This document shows, piece after piece, positions 20,685-29,384 of a DNA stretch of 29,616 bases. The DNA comes from Deltaproteobacteria bacterium (GTDB taxonomy: Bacteria; Desulfobacterota; BSN033; UBA1163). A program made the position numbers and the translations under genes. The notes under the pieces are model-generated. The model ran no database searches, was not told the origin of the DNA, and was given only the letters and a program-made list of their open reading frames with translations. The stretch covers positions 1 to 29,616 of the forward strand of contig VGRU01000018.1 of assembly GCA_016875255.1 (NCBI GenBank). Reading direction: 5' to 3'. The first letter of the stretch is position 1. Each line of letters opens with the position of its first letter.

Positions 20685-21149
20685 CTACGGCATTTTAAAT
20701 TTTTTACCGGGGAGCCGAACAGTCATCACCGGACAGGTTGATTTTCTTACCACTCTTTCCGCCGTGCTTCCAAAGAGGATATGATCCAATCCTGACCTTC
20801 CATGAGTCCCCATGACAATGAGATGAACCGACTCTTTTTTGACCGTCTGAAGAATCTTTAAAAAAGGTTCCCCTCTTAAGAGAAGCACTCGGTAATTGTC
20901 AAATCCCTTCATCTTCTGAAGGTAGTTGATTTTGATTTCTTTATGGACGTCATCCATCTGCGAAGCGTTTAACTCCTCCAGTTTTTCTTCGGAAAGGTAC
21001 GCGGCGAGCCGTTCAGAATGAAGTGGCTCATGTAACACATGCAGAATTAACAGTTTAGATCGATGGGCCTTGGCGAGATGAAGGGCATAGATAAAGGCAT
21101 GATGAGAATCATCAGAGAAATCAGTGCAGAACAGGATTTTTTTAAACAT
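20685..21149 (-). CDS. universal stress protein, UspA family
   Basis: This 154-residue protein is one Usp domain. The nucleotide-binding motif GTHGRSGLDHILFGSTAERVV near residue 118 has the GxHGx-G and GS elements of the ATP-binding type. N-terminal ILFCTDFSDDSHHAFIYAL and the C-terminal strand CPVMTVRLP are typical. It likely helps survival under stress or energy limitation. It is upstream of and fused by stop-start contact to the deoxynucleoside kinase gene, and divergent from proC across a 184-base gap. Confidence 0.92.
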   Translation of the reverse strand: MFKKILFCTDFSDDSHHAFIYALHLAKAHRSKLLILHVLHEPLHSERLAAYLSEEKLEELNASQMDDVHKEIKINYLQKMKGFDNYRVLLLRGEPFLKILQTVKKESVHLIVMGTHGRSGLDHILFGSTAERVVRKSTCPVMTVRLPGKKFKMP

Positions 21150-21183
21150 CGCCTCAACCCCTCCCTTTTAAGATATTTATTTC

Positions 21184-21212
21184 TTGACAGGTTTCCATTT
21201 CAGTTTTATGTT
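21184..21212 (+). promoter_or_regulatory. sigma70-like promoter upstream of proC
   Basis: TTGACA (21184-21189) and TATGTT (21207-21212) are 17 bases apart, 121 bases before the proC start. The long 5' leader contains CGGGTT (21279-21284) pairing with AACCCG (21313-21318), a possible hairpin. Confidence 0.55.
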
Positions 21213-21333
21213 TCTTCATATTTACCATAACTATCAGGTTTTTTGCCACAAAAATTTTTTATCACGGTCATAAACGGGCTCCGTTCGGGTTCCATCATTT
21301 CTGACGGGGTAAACCCGGTGAGGAGGAGAGATC

Positions 21334-22179
21334 ATGCTGAGAAATAAACAGGTTGGGTTTTTAGGATCGGGCAATATGGGAGAAGCCCTGATTCATGGCC
21401 TTCTTCATGGCCATCTCTGCCGTCCAGAGCAAATCCTGTGCTCCGATGCCAGACCGGAAAGGTTGAAGGCGGTCCGGGAACAATACGGAGTGAAAGGGAC
21501 ATCCCATAACCCTGAGGTGGTGAAACAGTCAGACATCATTGTCCTTGCCGTGAAGCCTCAGATCATGAAGCAGGTCGTGGAAGAGGTGGCCAAATATCTT
21601 GATTTATCGAAACTGATCATCTCGATTGCGGCAGGCGTGCCACTTGATGCCATCGAATCTTGTGCGAAAAAGGAACTGAAGCTGATCCGGGTGATGCCCA
21701 ACATCTGTGTCTCTGTCCGGGAAGGAGTTTCAGCCATTGCAGGTGGAAGACATGCCTCAAGGGAGGATTTAATGATGGCCAAAACGATCTTCGATTCCGT
21801 GGGGAAATCGGTCATCATCGAGGAATACCTTCTCGATGCAGTGACCGGGTTGAGCGGAAGCGGTCCAGCTTATATCTTTCTCATCATTGATGCACTTGCA
21901 GATGCAGGGGTCAAAGTCGGGCTTTCGAGAACGGACTCGCTCATTCTGGCTTCTCAGACTGTTCTGGGAGCAGCAAAGATGTTGATCGAAACCGGAGAGC
22001 ATCCGGGAAAATTGAAAGATATGGTTACTTCTCCGGGAGGAACAGCCATCGCGGGTCTGCATACTCTGGAACAGGGTGGAGTGCGAACGACGCTGATCAA
22101 TGCGGTTGAGGTGGCGACCGAGCGGTCAAAAGCCCTCGGAGAGATGATGAAGAACAACCTCGCGAACGAGAGAGGATGA
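21334..22179 (+). CDS. proC: pyrroline-5-carboxylate reductase
   Basis: This 281-residue cytoplasmic enzyme makes proline from pyrroline-5-carboxylate with NAD(P)H. The N-terminal Rossmann motif is GFLGSGNMGEAL; LAVKPQ and VMPNICVSVREG follow. The C-terminal helical domain has SGSGPAYIFLIIDALADAGVK and the family signature MVTSPGGTAIAGLHTLEQGGVR. Length is normal. GGAGGAG lies before the ATG. The next gene, a cupin, starts 13 bases later, so proC may lead the long downstream catabolic unit, although a leader at 22535-22703 could separate them. Confidence 0.95.
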   Translation: MLRNKQVGFLGSGNMGEALIHGLLHGHLCRPEQILCSDARPERLKAVREQYGVKGTSHNPEVVKQSDIIVLAVKPQIMKQVVEEVAKYLDLSKLIISIAAGVPLDAIESCAKKELKLIRVMPNICVSVREGVSAIAGGRHASREDLMMAKTIFDSVGKSVIIEEYLLDAVTGLSGSGPAYIFLIIDALADAGVKVGLSRTDSLILASQTVLGAAKMLIETGEHPGKLKDMVTSPGGTAIAGLHTLEQGGVRTTLINAVEVATERSKALGEMMKNNLANERG

Positions 22180-22192
22180 CAGGAGAGACGTT

Positions 22193-22534
22193 ATGGCAAA
22201 ACCGGAAATTGAGTTTATTGATATCGATACCGAATATGAGTGGAGACCTGTGGAAGGCGATACCCTTGGGATCAAAGAGAAGATCCTCAGCCTGGACCCA
22301 GAGACCAGATCCTATACTCGACTGTTAAAATTTCCTCCGGGGATTAGAACAGATCAAACCCTGACGCACGATTTCTGGGAGGAGGTTTACATCATCGAAG
22401 GCGAGTTGATCGATCTTGCTAAAAAGAAGACCTTCTCACAGGGATTTTATGCCTGCAGGCCCCCAGGAATGAAACATGGACCCTACGAGGTTCCGAGGGG
22501 ATGCGTCACTTTTGAAATTAGATATTATAAATAG
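22193..22534 (+). CDS. cupin-domain protein of the catabolic cluster
   Basis: This 113-residue single cupin has the motif THDFWEEVYIIEGELIDLAK followed by a second block with PPGMKHGPYEV. Histidines and glutamates in these blocks are probable metal ligands, as in ChrR-like and anti-sigma cupins. No signal peptide. AGGAGA lies before the ATG, 13 bases after proC. It opens a run of same-strand genes for an amidohydrolase, a molybdenum hydroxylase and a PreA-like enzyme, so a role as a ligand sensor or an isomerase in that pathway is an inference. Confidence 0.78.
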   Translation: MAKPEIEFIDIDTEYEWRPVEGDTLGIKEKILSLDPETRSYTRLLKFPPGIRTDQTLTHDFWEEVYIIEGELIDLAKKKTFSQGFYACRPPGMKHGPYEVPRGCVTFEIRYYK

Positions 22535-22703
22535 TTTGTAAAGGTTTGGGAACAAACGGTAAAGGGGAAGAAGACCGTTTCGACGTTCGGTTACGATCAC
22601 GTTAAAAAAATTTAACACGAGAGACGTAACCTTTTATAGACGATACGGGCATCGTTACCGTTGAACGCCCCCCTATCTTTCATCCGGTTAGAAGGAGGCT
22701 CCT
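22535..22703 (+). other. structured non-coding leader before the DUF2848 gene
   Basis: AAACGGT (22554-22560) pairs with ACCGTTT (22574-22580), and GGTTACG (22589-22595) pairs with CGTAACC (22625-22631) around an inner stem GTTAAA/TTTAAC (22601-22616). No known riboswitch class is recognised and no promoter is obvious. It could be an attenuator or a processing site in the long transcript. Confidence 0.45.
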
Positions 22704-23405
22704 TTGAAAAGAATGAAGTTTACCCTCGAGGAAATGGGCCAGGAAGAGGAGATTTGGTTTGAAATGAGACGAATGATCAACGCAGGCTATACGGGAAGGG
22801 ACCAGGAAAAGGTGAGAAAACATATCGAGGAGCTGAAAAAGGAAGGGGTTCCTGCTCCTGAATCAACGCCCACGGCCTACGAAATGATCACCCAATTAGT
22901 CTATTTTGATCAAGAGATTGAGGTGATTGGTCGAAAGACCTCCGGCGAGGCAGAGTACGTTCTTCTCTGCTCCGGTGATGAAGTCTATGTGGGAGTCGGA
23001 AGCGACCACACGGACAGGGAGTTGGAATCGGTGAGCATCATCAAGTCCAAGCAGGTCTGTCCCAACCTCCTGTCTGATCGTCTCTGGCGGCTCAAGGAGA
23101 TTCGGAAGGAATGGGATGAGATCCTCCTGAGAAGCTGGACGAAAAACGAAGAGGACGAGAAGATTCTCTATCAGGAATCCCCGCTTTCAGCCATGATGAG
23201 CCCAGAAGATCTGATGGATTTCATAAAAAACAGAGTGGATGATAAAAACCTCAATGGCCTTGTCATCTTTTCGGGGACCATTCCGATGCTTACAGGAGAG
23301 TTTGTCTATGGCTCCTATTTCGAGGCGGAGCTTTTCAGCCCGCGAAGCAAAAGGAAGTTAAACCTTTCATATCAAATTCAGGTGCTGGATTACTTGAGAG
23401 GATAA
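22704..23405 (+). CDS. DUF2848 family protein (FAH-related)
   Basis: This 233-residue protein matches DUF2848: GYTGRDQEKVRKHIEELKKEGVP near residue 28, then SGEAEYVLLCSGDEVYVGVGSDHTDRELE (split by one strand) and SKQVCPNLLSDRLWRL, and a C-terminal LVIFSGTIPMLTGEF. The fold is related to fumarylacetoacetate hydrolases, which hydrolyse C-C or decarboxylate acids; the reaction here is unknown. Such genes occur near amidase and hydantoinase-type genes, by memory. I chose TTG at 22704 because AAGGAGG sits five bases before it; the ATG at 22713 would be 14 bases away. The nitrilase gene starts five bases after its stop. Confidence 0.85.
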   Translation: MKRMKFTLEEMGQEEEIWFEMRRMINAGYTGRDQEKVRKHIEELKKEGVPAPESTPTAYEMITQLVYFDQEIEVIGRKTSGEAEYVLLCSGDEVYVGVGSDHTDRELESVSIIKSKQVCPNLLSDRLWRLKEIRKEWDEILLRSWTKNEEDEKILYQESPLSAMMSPEDLMDFIKNRVDDKNLNGLVIFSGTIPMLTGEFVYGSYFEAELFSPRSKRKLNLSYQIQVLDYLRG

Positions 23406-23410
23406 AGGAT

Positions 23411-24181
23411 ATGTTTAAAGTCGCTTCGATACAATTATGGATTGGAGAAGAGAATAAAATCCGGAGGATTGAGCGAGTGGAGTCACTTCTTCATCAAGCG
23501 AAAGGCGCTCATCTCGTCATCCTTCCCGAGATATGGAACATCGGATATTTCTCTTTCGATCTCTATTCTAAGGAGTCGGAGACGGTTGATGGGGAAACAG
23601 CTCGGAGGATGTCCCAAAAGGCGAAAGAGCATGGTTTTTATCTTCATACCGGAAGTTTTGTGGAAGAGGATAAAGGAAAATTATTCAACACCAGCCTGCT
23701 TTTCAACCCCGATGGAAAGTTAATCGCCAGGTACCGGAAGATCCATCTTTTCGGTTACGGGTCCCAAGAGAGCCAGATCCTTTCACGCGGTAGTGAAGTC
23801 GTGGTGGTTGAAACAGACTTAGGCAAGATCGGAATGTGCACCTGCTATGACCTCCGTTTTCCAGAACTCTTCAGGATCATGCTCAACCAAGGCGTTGAAT
23901 TATTTTTGGTTGCCTCGGGATGGCCCTATCCCAGGCTGGAACACTGGTTGATGTTTAACCGGATCAGGGCGATTGAAAACAGCGCTTATCTCATCTCGAG
24001 CAACTGCGCAGGAAAGAGCCATGGATTCCAGTTCTGCGGCCATAGCATGGTTGTTGACCCCTGGGGCACCATCGTTGCCAGCGCCGGTGATGAGGAATGT
24101 ATCCTTCGAGCAGATATTGATCTGGACAAGGTTTCAAAGGTGAGGCAGGAATTTCCCGCCATCAAGGATCGGATATTATAG
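23411..24181 (+). CDS. nitrilase-superfamily carbon-nitrogen hydrolase
   Basis: This 256-residue cytoplasmic amidohydrolase should hydrolyse a C-N bond in an amide or N-carbamoyl substrate. The catalytic triad is visible: Glu40 in LPEIWNIGYF, Lys110 in YRKIHLF and Cys145 in MCTCYDLRFPE. Length and order agree with omega-amidase or N-carbamyl amidohydrolase types. AAAGGA precedes the ATG. It sits between DUF2848 and the molybdenum hydroxylase, as expected if it opens a ring product. It could equally be a beta-ureidopropionase-like or omega-amidase enzyme. Confidence 0.92.
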   Translation: MFKVASIQLWIGEENKIRRIERVESLLHQAKGAHLVILPEIWNIGYFSFDLYSKESETVDGETARRMSQKAKEHGFYLHTGSFVEEDKGKLFNTSLLFNPDGKLIARYRKIHLFGYGSQESQILSRGSEVVVVETDLGKIGMCTCYDLRFPELFRIMLNQGVELFLVASGWPYPRLEHWLMFNRIRAIENSAYLISSNCAGKSHGFQFCGHSMVVDPWGTIVASAGDEECILRADIDLDKVSKVRQEFPAIKDRIL

Positions 24182-24187
24182 AAGATC

Positions 24188-25075
24188 ATGCGTCTTAAAC
24201 CTTTTGAATTTTTCAATCCATCCTCTCTCTCAGAAACGTTTGAACTTCTCTCCCGCTATGGACCCGATGTCCGACTCATTGCCGGCGGGACAGACCTTCT
24301 TGTTCAAATGAAGCAGAGATTGACCAAGCCCGATCGTCTCATCAACCTTCTCAACGTCTCTGAGTTAAAAGGGATCAAGAAACAGGGAAATTCACTGAGG
24401 CTGGGTGCGCTCTTAAAACATGCAGAGCTGGAACAGGCCGAGGGCCTTAATGGCGATTATAAGATTTTAGCGAAGGCTGCTCATAAAATCGGCTCCCCCC
24501 AGATTCGCCATCTGGGAACCCTGGGTGGGAACCTGTGCAATGCTTCCCCATCAGCGGATACCGCCCCAGCTTTGCTTGTGCTGGAAGCAGAGGTTTTACT
24601 GGTTAGCCGAAATGGAGAACGGTGCCTTCCCCTCGAAACCTTCTTTAAGGGACCCGGACAGACGGAACTTAAGAAAGGTGAAGTCCTCAAAGAGGTGATC
24701 CTCCATAGCCCTCCTGTAGAGAGCCGGTTTTCTTATCTCAAGCTTGGACGAAGAAAGAGTATGGATCTGGCCCTGGTCAGCGCCGCAGTTTTGCTAACCA
24801 TCGATCGAATGGGAAAGAAGTTCGAAAAGGTCCGAATCGCTTTAGGTTCAGTTTCTCCGACGCCAATAAGAGTCCGAGAAGCAGAGAGCCTATTGGAAGG
24901 CCAGCCCATCGATATGAATTTGGTTGGGCAGGGGGCTGAACTTGCGCAAAACGCATGTCGACCCATCTCCGATATTCGCGCTTCTGCCGAATATCGGAGG
25001 AAGATGGTAAAGGTTTTAATCGAAAGGGCGGTCCGGGAATGCCTCGGTCTTCCCATCTCCCCGACGGGGATCTGA
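24188..25075 (+). CDS. molybdenum hydroxylase FAD-binding subunit
   Basis: This 295-residue subunit passes electrons through FAD in the xanthine dehydrogenase family, assembling with the two following gene products. FAD-binding elements are IAGGTDLLVQMKQ near residue 36 and TLGGNLCNASPSADTAPALL near 115, with the KLGRRKSMDLALVSAAV block near 187. It lacks the 4Fe-4S insertion of 4-hydroxybenzoyl-CoA reductase beta subunits. It starts six bases after the nitrilase gene; the ribosome site is weak, consistent with translational coupling. Order FAD-FeS-Mo differs from some relatives. Confidence 0.92.
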   Translation: MRLKPFEFFNPSSLSETFELLSRYGPDVRLIAGGTDLLVQMKQRLTKPDRLINLLNVSELKGIKKQGNSLRLGALLKHAELEQAEGLNGDYKILAKAAHKIGSPQIRHLGTLGGNLCNASPSADTAPALLVLEAEVLLVSRNGERCLPLETFFKGPGQTELKKGEVLKEVILHSPPVESRFSYLKLGRRKSMDLALVSAAVLLTIDRMGKKFEKVRIALGSVSPTPIRVREAESLLEGQPIDMNLVGQGAELAQNACRPISDIRASAEYRRKMVKVLIERAVRECLGLPISPTGI

Positions 25076-25089
25076 AGGGTGATTGACAG

Positions 25090-25554
25090 ATGAACTATCC
25101 CCTGAAACTGAACGTCAATGGCGAACCTTTTGAGTTGGAGGTTTCAGCCCACCGGACGCTGTTAGAGGTGTTACGCAATGACTTGGGATTGAGGGGGACC
25201 AAAGAGGGGTGCGGAGCTGGAGAATGTGGCGCCTGTACCGTTTTGCTTGATGGTGATCCTGTCAATTCCTGTCTGGTCTTAGCCTTGCAGGCGGATGGAA
25301 GAAGGGTGACCACGATCGAAGGCATCGCCAGAGAAGGGAATCTCCATCCCATCCAGGAGGCATTTATCGAACACGGAGCCATTCAATGCGGATTCTGCAC
25401 CCCGGGGATCATTCTTTCTGCAAAAGCACTTCTTGAAAGAAATCCAAATCCAGACGAGAGAGAGGTCCGTGAGGCCATCGTTGGAAATTTCTGCAGGTGC
25501 ACCGGCTATCAGAAGATTGTGGAGGCGGTTTTGGCCTTGAAAAAGAATCGATAA
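25090..25554 (+). CDS. molybdenum hydroxylase [2Fe-2S] subunit
   Basis: This 154-residue small subunit holds two [2Fe-2S] clusters. The plant-type cluster motif is EGCGAGECGACTVLLDG, followed by PVNSC; the second is QCGFCTPGIILSAKALL, with FCRCTGYQ as the closing cysteines. All eight ligands are present and spacing is normal for the family. It links the Mo subunit to FAD. It lies between the FAD and Mo subunit genes, with short gaps of 14 and 29 bases. Confidence 0.95.
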   Translation: MNYPLKLNVNGEPFELEVSAHRTLLEVLRNDLGLRGTKEGCGAGECGACTVLLDGDPVNSCLVLALQADGRRVTTIEGIAREGNLHPIQEAFIEHGAIQCGFCTPGIILSAKALLERNPNPDEREVREAIVGNFCRCTGYQKIVEAVLALKKNR

Positions 25555-25583
25555 AGAGGTTTTTTAAGCAAGGATACCTGACC

Positions 25584-27860
25584 ATGACAAAGTATTCTAT
25601 CGTTGGCCATCCTGTTCCGCAGATCGATGCGAGTAAAAAGGCACGGGGCCTTGCGGAATTCGTCTCGGACCTCCAGTTTCCTGGAATGCTCTACGGTAAG
25701 GTCCTCAGGAGTCCCCATCCCCATGCCCGTATCCTGCATATCGATACTTCCAAAGCCAGACGTCTCAGGGGAGTAAAATCAATTGTCACAGCGGACGATA
25801 CGCCCAAGATTCCTTTTGGGCCGAGAACCGAAGACTGGACAATCTTTGCCGTGGATAAGGTCCGGTTCATCGGGGATGAAGTGGCAGGCGTGGCTGCCAT
25901 TGATGAGGAGACGGCAGAGGAGGCGCTTGAGTTGATCCAGGTGGAGTATGAGGAACTCCCTGCAGTTTTCGATCCCATTGAAGCCATGCAACCCGGAGCC
26001 CCGCTCATTCACGACAGGGAGAGGAATATCGTATCCGAATTTAAATTGAACAGGGGAGATGTGGATAGGGCTTTTATGGAATGTGATGTTCTCCACTCGG
26101 AGCGCTATTACACCAATCAGGTCTATCAGGCCTACCTCGAACCCATGGCTTGTGTTGCCCAGTTTAACCCCGCAGGAAAACTGACACTTTATCTTGCTAC
26201 GCAGATTCCTTCAATGACTCGAATCACCTATGCCAAGGCGCTGGGTCTCCCGCTGGAGAAGATACGGGTGGTGGTTCCTTACTATGGAGGCGCCTTCGGT
26301 GCGAAGATGGAGACAAATCTTCATCTTGCAGGAGCGGTTCTGAGCCAAACCTCAGGGAAACCGGTCCGGATGGTGAATAGCCGGGAAGAGGATTTCGTGG
26401 CCGGCAATCCACGGGTCCCCATGTATATCGATCTCAAGGTTGGCGCTAAAAAGGATGGGAAGCTTCTGGCCAAAGAGGTGAGGATCATCGGTGGTTCCGG
26501 GGCCAGGGCCGTCTATTCGATGGCCATTGTGGCGACTGCCTGTTACCGTGTCGATTCCCTCTATCGCTTTGAGCATCTGAAGACAGAAGGCCTTACCGTA
26601 TATACCAATACCATCCCCACGGCTTGTTTCCGGGGCTTTGGAAATGCCCAGATGACCTTCGCCCTTGAAAGTTCACTGGATATAATTGCAGAGGCGTTAA
26701 ATATGGATCCAGCGGAACTGCGCATCAGGAATGGACTGAAGACCGGCGAGATGTCAATCCATGGCTGGCAGATCGGTTCCTCGGGATTAGAGGAATGTGT
26801 CCGAAAGGCTGTGGGGGCATCAGGATGGAGGGAGAAGCGAAGAAAGAAACGTTTTGCGCGTGGCGTGGGTTTGGCATGCTGTAATCATGTCTCTGGTAAT
26901 CGTGCCTTCTCCCGTGAATTCGATGGCGGGGCAGGGATCGTGCGCATCGGAAGGGAGGGCAACGTTCTGGTCTATCACGGAGAGTCGGATATGGGGCAGG
27001 GACAATCCACGGTTTTTGCCCAGATCGTTGCAGAGGAGTTGGGTGTGGCCCTTGACCGGATCGAAGTGGCTCCGGTGGATACGGATATCAGTCCGTTCGG
27101 GTTAGGCAGTTTTGCCACACGAGGAACCGTCTTTGGGGGAAATGGCGTCAAAGCTGCCGCCCAGGATGCAAAGCGGCAGATTCTTGAAATTGCGGCTGAG
27201 CTGTTTGAGACGATCCCTTCCGCGCTGGAGATCAAGGAAGGAAAGATCTATGTGAAAGATGAGCCAGATCGAAATCTCTCTTTTGAGAAAGTGGCGGAGA
27301 GCTGTATGCTCAGGCGGGGTGGCTCTCCCATTGTGGGGACCGGCACCTGGATTCCGGATACGGTGCTTCCTGATCCAGTGACGAAATATGGAAATATTGC
27401 TCCTGCTTATCCGTTTGCCTGTCAGGTTGCAGAGGTAGAGGTGGATACAGAGACAGGCCATGTCCATCTACTCCATTACACCGCAGCGCATGATGTGGGA
27501 CAGGCCATCAATCCCCAGACCACAGAGGGTCAGATCCATGGAGGGGTTGCACAGGGGATTGGCTGGGCGTTGATGGAGAATATGATTGTTGAAAAGGGAA
27601 GGGTCCTGAATCCCGATTTCAGAGATTATGTGATGCCTGGTCCGCTGGATCTTCCTCCGATTCAGTCCATTTTAGTGGAACCGGTTGATCCGAATGGCCC
27701 GTTCGGAGCCAAAGGGATTGGGGAACCGGCTCTCAATCCATCGCCTGCAGCAGTGGCCAATGCGATCTATGATGCCATCGGTGTGAGATTTACAGAGCTT
27801 CCTATTACGCCCGAAAGGATTTTAAAGGGGCTTCAGGAGAAGCGGGCAGAGAGGAAATAA
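25584..27860 (+). CDS. molybdenum hydroxylase large, Mo-cofactor-binding subunit
   Basis: This 758-residue subunit binds the molybdopterin cofactor and hydroxylates a heterocycle, aldehyde or aromatic acyl compound with water as oxygen source. Hallmarks are PHPHARILHIDTSKA, the EPMACVAQF and GGAFGAKME segments, TACFRGFGNAQMTFALE at the cofactor, SDMGQGQSTVFAQI, and GAKGIGEPALNPSPAAVANA with the active-site Glu near the C-terminus. It lacks the CoxL AYRCSFR loop, so it is not a form I CO dehydrogenase. The long frame from 25497 includes an unneeded leader; ATG at 25584 fits the conserved start. With the preceding two subunits it forms a complete enzyme. Substrate is unknown; heterocycle hydroxylation is favoured by the neighbours. 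Confidence 0.93.
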   Translation: MTKYSIVGHPVPQIDASKKARGLAEFVSDLQFPGMLYGKVLRSPHPHARILHIDTSKARRLRGVKSIVTADDTPKIPFGPRTEDWTIFAVDKVRFIGDEVAGVAAIDEETAEEALELIQVEYEELPAVFDPIEAMQPGAPLIHDRERNIVSEFKLNRGDVDRAFMECDVLHSERYYTNQVYQAYLEPMACVAQFNPAGKLTLYLATQIPSMTRITYAKALGLPLEKIRVVVPYYGGAFGAKMETNLHLAGAVLSQTSGKPVRMVNSREEDFVAGNPRVPMYIDLKVGAKKDGKLLAKEVRIIGGSGARAVYSMAIVATACYRVDSLYRFEHLKTEGLTVYTNTIPTACFRGFGNAQMTFALESSLDIIAEALNMDPAELRIRNGLKTGEMSIHGWQIGSSGLEECVRKAVGASGWREKRRKKRFARGVGLACCNHVSGNRAFSREFDGGAGIVRIGREGNVLVYHGESDMGQGQSTVFAQIVAEELGVALDRIEVAPVDTDISPFGLGSFATRGTVFGGNGVKAAAQDAKRQILEIAAELFETIPSALEIKEGKIYVKDEPDRNLSFEKVAESCMLRRGGSPIVGTGTWIPDTVLPDPVTKYGNIAPAYPFACQVAEVEVDTETGHVHLLHYTAAHDVGQAINPQTTEGQIHGGVAQGIGWALMENMIVEKGRVLNPDFRDYVMPGPLDLPPIQSILVEPVDPNGPFGAKGIGEPALNPSPAAVANAIYDAIGVRFTELPITPERILKGLQEKRAERK

Positions 27861-27861
27861 T

Positions 27862-29055
27862 ATGGGTGATTTGAGGGTTCAATTTTGCGGAGTGGATTTT
27901 AAGAATCCCATTCTTGCGGCTTCTGCCGAACCGACGCTTTCAGCTTGCAATATGAAGAAGGTTATAAAGACCGGGGCGGGTGGGCTGGTGGCAAAGACCG
28001 TTACGGATTCCGAAGCGTTGCGACGTTTAACCAGGATGTCCAAATTTCGTTATCTCGACGAGGAACATAACATCTGCCATGGAAAAGTCCCAAGACTCTT
28101 CACCTTTTATGGCCGGACTGGCCTTGCTGAAGAGACCCCCGAAGAATGGATGAAGGAGTTAAAAGAGGCTCAAGCTTCTGCCATGAAACAAGATTGTGTT
28201 CTCATCGGGAGTGTGGCAGGGACGACACTCGAAAGCTGGGTCAGCCTTTCGAAGATGATCGAGGACACTGGAATCCAACTGATTGAGCTCAACTTCGGAT
28301 GCCCCCATCCCTCGGAGATGAAAGGGACACCTACGGGCATGCTGGTTGGGCAGGACAAAAACACGGCCTCGGAGATCACCCATCATGTGGTGAATGCCGT
28401 GAAGATACCAATCATCATTAAATTGACCCCTCAGGTAGCGGATGTGGTTGAGATGGCCAGGGGCGTGCAATCCTCTGGCGCCTCGGCTGTGACGATCATC
28501 AATCGCTTTGTGGGTTTCTGCCTCGATATCGAGACAGGCAAACCCTATATTCATGGATGGGCAGGGGTCGGAGGGCCCTGGGTAAAACCCCTGACCTTAA
28601 GATGGGTCTCGAAAATTCATACCGGCCTCAATATCCCCATATCAGGGACAAACGGCGTCTATGACTGGAAGGATGCCGTGGAATTTTTAATGTCCGGAGC
28701 CACTCTGGTCCAGTTCTGTTCGGTTGTGATGCTCAAAGGTTATGCCTATCTTGGGAAGGTCATCAAGGGATTAGATGATTTTCTGAATCGCAAAGGCTAT
28801 GAGTCGGTCCAGGAGATCATCGGAGTGGCGGCTCGGGCGGCCATAACCTACGAGGAGATGGAGTCTTTGCCGAAAGAACATGCCCTGATCGATCCGGTCC
28901 GATGCACAAAATGTAAAAAGTGCCTTCGTTCCTGCTTTTATAATGCAATCGAAGTGAAGAATAAAGAGGTGATGGTCAGCGAAGCATGCCGGGGATGCGG
29001 CCTCTGCACCTGCGTCTGCCCTGTCCCGGGAGCCATCTTTTTAGATAGAGTGTGA
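27862..29055 (+). CDS. PreA-like flavin/4Fe-4S oxidoreductase (dihydropyrimidine dehydrogenase type)
   Basis: This 397-residue protein couples an FMN-binding TIM barrel of the class-1 dihydroorotate/dihydropyrimidine dehydrogenase type (about 1-320) to a C-terminal double-cluster ferredoxin domain. Barrel marks are FKNPILAASAEPT, IELNFGCPHP, IIIKLTPQVADV and IPISGTNGVYDWKDAVEFLM. Clusters are CTKCKKCLRSC and CRGCGLCTCVCPVPGA. It resembles the PreA subunit of bacterial dihydropyrimidine dehydrogenase; no PreT partner is seen next to it. The FMN active-site loop cysteine of true uracil reductases is not evident. It starts one base after the Mo subunit stop, so it surely belongs to the same pathway, plausibly reducing a ring with ferredoxin. 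Confidence 0.88.
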   Translation: MGDLRVQFCGVDFKNPILAASAEPTLSACNMKKVIKTGAGGLVAKTVTDSEALRRLTRMSKFRYLDEEHNICHGKVPRLFTFYGRTGLAEETPEEWMKELKEAQASAMKQDCVLIGSVAGTTLESWVSLSKMIEDTGIQLIELNFGCPHPSEMKGTPTGMLVGQDKNTASEITHHVVNAVKIPIIIKLTPQVADVVEMARGVQSSGASAVTIINRFVGFCLDIETGKPYIHGWAGVGGPWVKPLTLRWVSKIHTGLNIPISGTNGVYDWKDAVEFLMSGATLVQFCSVVMLKGYAYLGKVIKGLDDFLNRKGYESVQEIIGVAARAAITYEEMESLPKEHALIDPVRCTKCKKCLRSCFYNAIEVKNKEVMVSEACRGCGLCTCVCPVPGAIFLDRV

Positions 29056-29121
29056 AATTGACTTTCTATCTCGAAGCCATTAGAATAAAACCGCCTTAAA
29101 AAAAGAGTTCAGACATTTTGA

Positions 29122-29301
29122 CCGCTTTTATCCGAGGAGAGGCGAGTCACCGAAAAAATATTTAAAGATTTTTACGGCATCGTCGAAACGGACAAAGAGA
29201 AAGAGTTCCAAAAGACAAGAAACCTCGTACAGGATCATGTGAAGCGGTTTCATCACATAATGAAAAAAACTGGAGCAAAGTGTTTCCCAAGAAGGAGGTG
29301 A
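29122..29301 (+). other. start-less open frame resembling a coding remnant
   Basis: Between stops at 29119-29121 and 29299-29301 the frame is open for 59 codons and reads like protein: VTEKIFKDFYGIVETDKEKE, then NLVQDHVKRFHHIMKKTGAK. No ATG occurs before the 47th codon and no GTG before the 40th, so it may be the tail of a decayed gene. No family is assigned. The frame ends in AAGGAGGTGAT (29292-29302), a full complement to the 16S rRNA 3' end, with no gene start at the right distance. Confidence 0.4.
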
Positions 29302-29384
29302 TGAGGAGATAAGGTTGAAGCAAAGGGAGTGAGGTTTTGATCAGGCATCTTTGACACGGAGGATTCCATTTTAAGGAGGGAAAA

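Noticed and set aside
25497..25583. Upstream extension of the molybdenum hydroxylase large subunit
   Set aside because: The extra 29 residues lie within the 2Fe-2S subunit gene in another frame and precede the conserved start; ATG at 25584 is preferred.
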